Translations under genes and position numbers: made by a program
Notes under the pieces: generated by a model
Databases searched by the model: none
What the model was told of the DNA's origin: nothing
What the model saw: only the letters and a program-made list of their open reading frames with translations
Shown here: positions 56,846 to 64,000 of the stretch, piece by piece
Numbering within the stretch: the stretch's first letter is position 1
Layout of the letters: each line of letters opens with the position of its first letter
Source of the DNA: Littorina saxatilis
Lineage: Eukaryota; Mollusca; Gastropoda; Littorinimorpha; Littorinidae
Assembly: GCF_037325665.1 (NCBI RefSeq)
Contig: NW_027128878.1
Coordinates: 52,381-116,380, forward strand
Length of the DNA stretch: 64,000 nucleotides
Reading direction: 5' to 3'

Positions 56846-57486
56846 ATTGACCTTCGTCAAGTTTTGGGGTCACAGGGGGTCATGTTCGAATCAAAATATC
56901 TTAACATTGATGTTATCTCAGGTGTTTTTGAAGCTTGAGCTTTGAAACTTTGAACACTTGAAGGATTTGATCATCTACCTACGTGACCCTAGTTTGGTTG
57001 ATCCCTGTCACATTTTGGGGTCACAGTGGGGTCAAGTTTGTAAAAGCTTTACATTGCGGTTTTCTCAGTTATTTTTATTAAATTTCACTGAATTGTATGT
57101 GTTATTAACCAGCTGACATTACCAAAATTTTGCTTATTTTTATCAAATTTTAGAGTCCCAGCAGTTAGTGGAATCCTCCTTTTAAGACCTACAAGACCCT
57201 TAAGGCTTATGGACATGACGAAGAAAAGTCATATAAAGCAATTGCTTTTCTTGATTTATTTCTTTGCAAAATTGAAGAAAGGTGGATTAAATGGGTTACA
57301 CACCTTTTCTCAATGATATATATTAAAAATAATGGTCTTGATTCTCGGTCATGAAAAAGCACTTTGACCATTACTTTTTAATATTTACTGAGCATGTTAC
57401 CTGTACTTATTTCCCAATAACTCTTTAATCAGAATTTGTGTGGTGAAATCACATATGGAAACGGATCTCTGTTTGTTATATTGCAG

Positions 57487-58200
57487 GTGGAAAATGGTGA
57501 TTCATGGGGCAATCGATGGCTTTAGCCGGGCCACTACCTTCCTCCATGCCACCGAAACAACAGGTCAGAGACCGTTCGGGATCTGTTTTTGGGTGGAACC
57601 CAACGCTTTGGACTCCGCATGGACCATGGTGGCGAGAATCTGGATGTCGTCGCCCTCATGAATGAACACAGGGGAGAAGGGAGAGGCAGTGCGATGCAAG
57701 GCCGCAGTGACCATAACCAAAGGATCGAGCGTCTCTGGCTCGACGTCTGGAAAGATGTGGTGAACCCTTACCATGACCTGTTTACTGCAATGAGAACACC
57801 ACAGGCAGAAGGTGGTCTGGGGATACTGAACATGGACAATCCCATTCACTTGTGGGCCCTCCACTATGTTTTTCTGCCGAACCGGTCCCTACAGTGGATT
57901 GTGGAACAGAAGAACCACCAACCCCTGAGGACAGAGCGCAACAGAACTCCCCTGCAGCTCTTCTTCAGGGGGATGCTGGAGAGACGAGCCAGCACATCCA
58001 CAGCAGTACAGGACTTCTGGAAAGGGAGAAGCCTTCAATCGATAATCGAGGACCATCCTTTGCCAGACAGTCGTTAGGATGTGCCTGCCACGGCTTGCCC
58101 CCTCTCTGAGGAACAGCTCGTGCAACTAACGGAGCGCATTGACCCTCGGAGTGGGCCACCCACCAATCAACATGGTCAGATGTTGTTCTCCAGTTCGTTG
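57487..58200 (+). pseudogene. Integrase-core gene, exon 4
   Basis: After an acceptor (TATTGCAG) the exon encodes WKMVIHGAIDGFSRATTFLH, then RMDHGGENLDVVALM (second catalytic Asp region), SDHNQRIERLWLDVW (catalytic Glu region, here within NQRIERLW), HLWALHYVFLPNR and HQPLRTERNRTPLQLFF. These are hallmark segments of the intron-containing animal 'integrase core domain' genes, thought to descend from transposon integrases. The Asp-Asp-Glu residues seem retained. Family-like C-terminal sequence (CPLSEEQLVQLTERIDP) extends to about 58200. The reading frame is interrupted more than once across this exon, so a full-length product is unlikely. AATAAA occurs at about 58503. Confidence 0.78.
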
Positions 58201-58209
58201 CCAACATGC

Positions 58210-59290
58210 TCGAGTAAAAAAAAAGTTAGCTTGTGGACACCCCAAACCTGAAGTGTATAGCAGACCTGTGAACCCATACGATTTTGCCATATTTTGTACG
58301 CTTGATTGTCCAGACTACAAGCAGATTGGTCAGTGGAATCACAAGAAAAATTCATTGTCTACTTTTATTTACAAGCGCATTCCAAAGCCGATCCAGTGTT
58401 TTGACACATGATTACTGCTTTTGTCAATGAAAGAAGCATTCGTTTTAAATTGTAAACTTATTAGGCTACTTGCCCTATCCGCTCCAGCCACGTAATCGTG
58501 CAATAAATCTGCAATATCTTGCATGGCGTTGGGAGGTGTGCCTCAATTTGCGGGTTTGCTTTGAGACCTCAGAGTAAGGATGTGTCTGGGTGCAGACACT
58601 TCGCCTTCAAAAAAGTTAATTTGCACTGAGCAGCATTGGGCTGCAACAATGAAAGCCTCAAAAACAATCATAAAGTTTGTTCAAAGTACCAAGCATGGTA
58701 GAAGGTATAAGCAACTGTTTTTTTCAAATTGGTTTAAATCTGCGCTCTAATTCTAAACCAATCTTTGTAAAGTGGAAAGTCATTCAAATAAAGCGAAATT
58801 ATGTCCGCTGTGTATTTTATTATTTTTAAACACAGGTACTGCACCACGAAAACAATATTGCTAAAAAAAAAAAAAAAAATATGTACACTTTGTGAAAGAA
58901 AGTTGTAAAGAAAGTTTTACACAATGATTTGCCATTAGGTTACCTGTTTAATTGCACCAAACAGACATGGGATTCTTCCGTAAAATTACGGAATTCCGTA
59001 AATTTTTAGGCTCCAGGGATCATTCTTGAGATTCGTGCAAATCCGCTGAGAAAATGTTGGGATATATGTAGGTAAAGACCCAAGTTTTTCGGCCGGTCCG
59101 CTGATCGCGACGCTCCATTCCATACTATTCTTGAACGGTTGGTTCCTAAAACGGTCAGACTGTTGCTGGTCGATCCGTATGGGAACGCGCTCTGTGTCTT
59201 TGTCTCCTACAGTCACCGTTTCAACGTAGCTATCGGGGATTCAGTATAAGCTAAAGCATACCGTATGAGAATGATTCGGCGCCATTTTTA
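58210..59290. other. Downstream region; no gene
   Basis: AATAAA hexamers at about 58503 and 58793 could end the integrase-core transcript. The rest up to the zinc-finger exon shows no supported gene; it presumably holds that exon's promoter. Confidence 0.4.
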
Positions 59291-59314
59291 CATCGCTTCG
59301 AGCCACTTGCCAAA

Positions 59315-59668
59315 ATGATGAGGAAGCTAAAGCGAGACGAAACCGTTCTATCCCGGGAAATTGACCAGCAGAAGTACAAGAAAAATCTCTGGAGATTCGA
59401 CTGGCTCGATGAAGTTGTATCATTGAGCTGGAAATACGAGAAAGGCCAGAAGACACAAGACGTGAAACTGAAAGTTGGCGATGCTTTTGCTAAAATCAAC
59501 TTGCCGGGAAAAGCTTAGTGCACTTTGTGCAACGATGTTAATGTTATCAACTACGGTTCCAATGGAAAGACTGCCCTCAAAAGCCACTTGAAAAGCAACA
59601 AGCACCTGACTATCCTGAAAACCCAGTCGTGTAATCAGTCACTGGAGTCGTTTGGCACCGACAAGGTA
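59315..59668 (+). pseudogene. Zinc-finger exon with in-frame stop
   Basis: An ATG frame begins MMRKLKRDETVLSREIDQQK, with NLWRFDWLDEVVSLSWKYEK, then KINLPGKA. After a TAG (59516-59518) the same frame continues CTLCNDVNVINYGSNGKTAL and HLKSNKHLTIL, a Cys-x2-Cys ... His-x5-His finger, to a donor (GACAAG|GTAAGA). The layout resembles N-terminal exons of invertebrate finger proteins of the BED/hAT-derived type. Either the TAG is a recent nonsense mutation or the segment is a decayed copy. No downstream exon is visible before the window end. Confidence 0.55.
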
Positions 59669-59697
59669 AGAACATTGAAACCACACCGTCACACGCC

Positions 59698-59717
59698 ACC
59701 ACCCCCCCCCCCCCCAT

Positions 59718-59759
<42 letters not shown>

Positions 59760-59842
59760 CTCCTTATTTTGAGTCTTAGCGTAAAATTAATTTGAGAAAC
59801 ATGGGAAGGAAGAGAAAGGGGGGGGGGGGGGGGGGGGGGCTA
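59698..59842. repeat. Poly-C, CT and poly-G tracts
   Basis: A poly-C run, a CT microsatellite and a 24-base poly-G run follow each other within 145 bp. Confidence 0.92.
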
Positions 59843-59894
59843 TGATTAAGCTGAAATATGCATTTCAGGGCCATTTTTGTGTGTCTAAAATACT

Positions 59895-59992
59895 AAAAAC
59901 CTTCAGCTTCTGGGGGTGAAGCCCCCAGACCCCGACCAGGGGCGTTGCCCCTGGACCCTACTGGGGCCTTCTGCGGCCCCCAGACCCCCACT
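59895..59992. repeat. Three GC-rich hairpins in tandem
   Basis: CTGGGGGTGAAGCCCCCAG, CCAGGGGCGTTGCCCCTGG and a CTGGGGCC/GGCCCCCAG pair stand in a row, separated by ACCCCGA- and ACCCTA-type linkers. Each forms a stable stem with a 3-4 base loop. Confidence 0.8.
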
Positions 59993-60239
59993 TTTTTTTC
60001 CCTTAATTATCACTTTTTCTGAATCCCATGTCTGACCAAATTTCTTTTGATGTATCTATAGTATAGATTTATAAGGTTGAAAATTGCTGAAAGTTTTTAA
60101 AACAGACTATTGTTTTTGAAAAAGACCTTAGTGTATTTTTAGGTTTATTGATGCTAGATATATTTATATATATATATATATATATATATGGCTTGCCCAA
60201 TCCAACGTATAAAGGAACTCATTGTTATTCAGCCATTAA

Positions 60240-61632
60240 CCTTCGCCGGCACTCGTTATCGACTACACACGGACGCATTCGTGGGGCCGTGCAGACCCAT
60301 GCTTCTCAAAGAAGGAAAAATGTGCATATCCTTACGTGGGGCCGTGCAGACCCATGCTTCTCAAAGAAAGAAAAATATGCATATCCTTCCGTGGCACTCG
60401 TGGGTCCGTGCGGACACAGAAGGGTGTTTGATGCAAATATCTCTTAAACGAGTTGGAATTTTTTTAATGAGCTTTTAGAAATGCCTCAGACACCTAAAAA
60501 GCTATCATCTCCTAAAAGCTCATTAAATTTCAGTGATAATTAATTAATTAATTAATGGTCAAATTTAGACTGCACACGGTATTTGGTAAAATATTATGGG
60601 TCTGCATGGCCCCACGAGTGCCACGGAAGGGTTTGCACAATTGTCCTTCTTTGAGAAGTATGGGTCCGCATGGACCCACGAGTGCCTCGGAAGGGTATAC
60701 ACGCTTTTCCTTCTTTGAGAAGTATGGGTCCGCACGTCCCCACGAATGCTTCCGTGTGTAGTCTAAATTTGACCATTAATTAATTAATTAATTAATTAAT
60801 TATCACTGAAATTTAATGAGCTTTTAGGAGATGAAAGCTTTGTAGGTGTCTGAGGCATTTCTAAAAGCTCATTAAAAAATTCCAACTCGTTTAAGAGATA
60901 TTTGAGACAATGACAAAAGGTGCCGTTTTCATGTCAGTATGTCCCAAATGACATCACCAGTACATTTTTCATTCTATCTAATCTGTTTTCGTTCTATTTT
61001 TTCTAATAACATGCGTTAACAATTGATTGCCAACTGGAATGGAAGAGCACAAAAAGTGTAACTTGATATGTAGTTTCTCTAGAGGGAAAAACATCTTCCA
61101 CTTTCATGTCAGTGTGTCCCATGCAACATACATTTGCCAAACAGCTATGTGTAAGTAGATTATTTGTTAGTGGTATAGAAAATACTGATCAACAATCAAA
61201 GTCAGTTTTCACATTCATTTTCTACCTATTTCTTATTTGTTTATTCTTTTGGCAATGGTGAAATGTCAGCAATCGTGTGTCATTCGGGACAGTAGACATG
61301 ACACCTGACCTTTTGTCACTGTCTCATTTGCAATCAAACACCCTTCTGGGTCCGCACGGACCCACGAGTGCCTCGGAAGGGTATACACGCTTTTCCTTCT
61401 TTGAGAAGTATGGGTCCGCACGTCCCCACAAATGCTTCCGTGTGTAGTCTAAATTTGACCATTAATTAATTAATTAATTATCACTGAAATTTAATGAGCT
61501 TTTAGGAGATGATAGCTTGTTAGGTGTCTGAGGCATTTCTAAAAGCTCATTAAAAAATTCCAACTCGTTTAAAAGATATTTGCAATCAAACACCCTTCTG
61601 GGTCCGCACGGACCCACAGTGCCGGGCGAAGG
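60240..61632. mobile_element. TTAA-flanked inverted-repeat element (piggyBac-like)
   Basis: The ends CCTTCGCCGGCACT and AGTGCCGGGCGAAGG are inverted and flanked by TTAA on both sides (60236-60239, 61633-61636), the target of piggyBac-type elements; the CCTT start also fits. It has no transposase. Inside are further inverted blocks: a segment with TTAATTAATTAA, TTTAATGAGCTTTTAGGAGA and TCCAACTCGTTTAA appears at 60430-60555, inverted at 60770-60905, and again at 61455-61580, along with several GGGTCCG-CACGGACCC palindromes. It seems to be nested or internally rearranged. Confidence 0.75.
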
Positions 61633-61639
61633 TTAAAGA

Positions 61640-62240
61640 CATTTTCCGAATTACAATGGTTTAATAGCCAACTTGCACAATACCCCTTTTGAACAGCTCT
61701 CTGGTGCGAAAGATAAGGAAGGTTCACTTCCCTACGGGCAAACATTTTGCTCTCACAAGCACTGGTGTTCTCTGGCTTGTGTAAAAAAAACAAAATCTCA
61801 ATCGCCTTACTTTTGTATACAGGACATGCTTGGGTACTTTGAACGAACTAAAGGATTATTCTTGCGGCTATTATTGCCGCAGCCAATAAACCTTTAACGA
61901 CTTTGTGTGTGTCGGTGTGTGAATGCTCTGATTTGTTTTGCTATTGTGTATTGCCGTGAGCTCTGGCGAGAAGGGGTGATTAATTTATGTTCATTATTAT
62001 TATGTCTCACTGTGTTTTCACAGCTGTACAGAACAGTGAAAGGGATACTCGTTCAAAACTTTGGTATGATGCCATGAGATGAGCGCCATAGTTTAACTAG
62101 AGTCCAAATCAGTTATTTTTCTTTTTATATTCATGGTGCCTCATTCACCCATATTCATCAGAACATAAGCTTTTTGCAACGTTCATTGAAGGTCAAGGTC
62201 CCCTTTAAGTTACCTATCAAACCTCATAGTGGTGTTTATT
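61640..62240. other. Gene-free stretch
   Basis: A 74-codon frame (61673-61897) followed by AATAAA at 61886 has no family resemblance. No other feature is visible. Confidence 0.4.
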
Positions 62241-62249
62241 GTTTATGGT

Positions 62250-62405
62250 TAGTGTTTTCCCCTGGAGCAATTTTTTGATTATGCTTTTTGTGAACAAGAA
62301 CAATTATACAAGTGGCTTCTATCCCATCTCCCCCCCCCCCCCCCCCCCCCCCCTTCCACGTGGCGATATAACCTTCGTGGTTGAAAACACCAAATAAAGA
62401 AAGAA
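62250..62405 (+). mobile_element. 5'-truncated SINE copy
   Basis: It shares CCCCTGGAGCAA, TTGTGAACAAGAA, CTATCCCATCTCCCC and CGATATAACCTTCGTGGTTG with the longer copy at 62582-62943 and ends in ACCAAATAAAGAAAGAAAG. A poly-C run of about 23 bases has expanded inside it. Confidence 0.75.
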
Positions 62406-62581
62406 AGTGTTTTTAAACATTTTCAGTTCTCCATTTAGTTTGGTGAAGTAGTGTAGAGCATTTTTTGAACATCAATAATCATGTATGAATTTATTGCATG
62501 TTTGTTGCTAGAATATTAATCATTCTTCTGCTGAAGAACTTTGTGCCTGATGAAAGTAAACATTGTGGTCAGTCGCATAGG

Positions 62582-62943
62582 TCCCCCCGCGGGTTAGGGG
62601 GAAGAATTTTCCCGATGCTCCCCAGCATGTCGTAAGAGGCGACTAACTGATTCTGTTTCTCCTTTTACCCTTGTTAAGTGTTTCTTGTATAGAACATAGT
62701 CAATTTTTGTAAAGATGTTTAGTCAAGCAGTATGTAAGAAATGTTATGTCCTTTGTACTGGAAACTTGCATTCTCCCAGTAAGGTCATATATTGTACTAC
62801 GTTGCAAGCCCCTGGAGCAAATTTTTGATTAGTGCTTTTGTGAACAAGAATTGACAAGTGGCTCTATCCCATCTCCCCCTTTTCCCGTCGCGATATAACC
62901 TTCGTGGTTGAAAACGACGTTAAACACCAAATAAAGAAAGAAT
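62582..62943 (+). mobile_element. SINE with CCCCGCGGGTTAGGGGG head
   Basis: It starts near CCCCCGCGGGTTAGGGGGAA, contains CCCAGCATGTCGTAAGAGGC, and ends ACGTTAAACACCAAATAAAG with an AAAG-type tail. I recall it as a widespread mollusc SINE-like repeat. Its head is not an obvious tRNA. Confidence 0.75.
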
Positions 62944-63734
62944 AGGCACCCCCTAAAATCAAAGGTGAGTTTTAGATACTATAATGTGCCAAAAATTTTA
63001 ACAGCACACCTGAGTCCCCTTTTTACTTTAGTTGCAAGATCAGTACATGTTCTATCACAGAATTTTGTTTTGTTTTTGTAATTATGTGTATTTAGAGATT
63101 TTTCAAACCAAACTATTATCTTTGAGCTCAGATGTCCTACTTTTTGACGTATTGGTATGTTTATTCAAGGTAAGCTAGACGAATCATTTGTATATCAGGA
63201 AACTAAAATAAATGAAATTCTGATTTATGTGAAAAATTGAATCAGTATCACAACAATTTCAAAAATTATTCATATTATGTGCCTGGTTAATGACTATTAA
63301 ATTTGCAAGCCAAAGCTCTGTTTGCATTCTGAATTTGCATGTAAATGTCCCATTTCAAAGATCACCTATATATTTAGGTGTGTGTGTAGTCTTTTTAAGA
63401 ACATCATTTGTTGGATCTTGATTGCTTGAATGTGTATGACACATAATTCTTGTGTATGAATAAATGTGTATGACAAGTTTGAATATTGGATAATACAAAT
63501 TGTTTGTATGGATTTTGATTCCTGTATGGTGAGGCAATGAACATGTGCGAGTGAGATGTCTATGATGGACAGCAAAATGTAGTTATGGATTCATGGCTGC
63601 TAGTCTCATTTCCAGTCATATTAAAAAAAACAAGTTGTTTTTACAAAAACACAAAACATAACTCAAGTTGTCTGCCACAAATACAATTAATTTTAATCAA
63701 ACAAGTGTCATGCAGAAAATCCACTTTAAATATA

Positions 63735-64000
63735 GGAAATCATCACAAAATGGAATGCAATACTTTATTTTATCACATCATTAGACTGGTAATACTTGGC
63801 AGGTGAGAGTTAACCATCACAACAATGGAATGAATATTTTTATCACATCATTAGACTGGTATTACTTGGCAGTTGAGAGTTAACCATCACAAAATGGAAT
63901 GAATACTTAATTTTATCACATCATAAGACTGGTAATACTTGGCAGTTGCGAGTTAACCCATCACAAAGTGGAATGAATATTTAATTTTATCACATCATAA
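63735..64000. repeat. ~72-bp tandem repeat, cut by the window end
   Basis: Three full units and part of a fourth share ATCACAA(A)ATGGAATG, TTTTATCACATCAT(T/A)AGACT and TACTTGGCAG(T/G)TG. Units are about 90% alike. The array continues past the window. Confidence 0.9.

Larger units (their letters stand above)
56120..57060. repeat. Diverged ~165-bp repeats split by SINEs
   Basis: At least three units share TTATCTCAG, (GA)AACTTTG(C/A)ACACTT and CA(A)TTTTGGGGTCACAG(C/T)GGGGTCA. Two SINE insertions at 56398-56747 and 56774-56845 interrupt the second and third units. Confidence 0.65.

Overview
The window looks like a piece of a repeat-rich marine snail genome, probably a caenogastropod close to Littorina. 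The grounds are an intron-containing eukaryotic gene layout, tRNA-derived SINEs with AAG-type tails, very long poly-C/poly-G and CA/GT tracts, and an ~860-bp 'TAGTCAAG' repeat (about 20466-21330, with a fragment at 45953-46052) that I recall as very common in periwinkle sequence. The genus is recall, not computation.

Only one gene looks healthy: an intronless MFS sugar-transporter-like gene (5384-6928, minus). A second host-type gene, related to the intron-containing 'integrase core' family, is spread over the plus strand as four exons (to 28475, 45662-45815, ~52966-53112, 57487 onward) and appears broken. A third fragment, a zinc-finger exon at 59315-59668, carries an in-frame stop.

The most interesting content is a large protein family with cysteine/histidine clusters at the N-terminus, a PIN/FEN-like nuclease domain and a C-terminal tesmin/TSO1-type CXC domain. 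It occurs twice on the minus strand (7981-17147 and 34265-36945), with a third 5' remnant near 22290-22408. Copy 1 is split by a 4.6-kb LINE (9532-14143) with a clean 5-bp target duplication. Copy 2 is split by a 679-bp miniature LTR element (34761-35439). It lies inside an 8.8-kb terminal-inverted-repeat element (28982-37768, TTA target duplication). That element sits inside the 5' LTR of a 16.7-kb LTR retrotransposon derivative (28958-45631), which in turn sits in intron 1 of the integrase-core gene. This is a five-level nest.

Region by region: 1-2.5 kb holds a 66-bp minisatellite interrupted by a fold-back element; 5.4-6.9 kb the transporter; 8-17 kb nuclease-CXC copy 1 plus the LINE; 17-28 kb fold-backs, microsatellites, a broken Tc1 transposon (24861-26380) and an array of 16 E-box palindromes; 28-45.6 kb the nest; 45.6-58 kb the rest of the integrase-core gene, with its introns full of LINE, SINE, hAT-like and other repeats; 58-64 kb a zinc-finger exon, GC hairpins, a TTAA-flanked inverted-repeat element, SINEs and a tandem array running off the window end.
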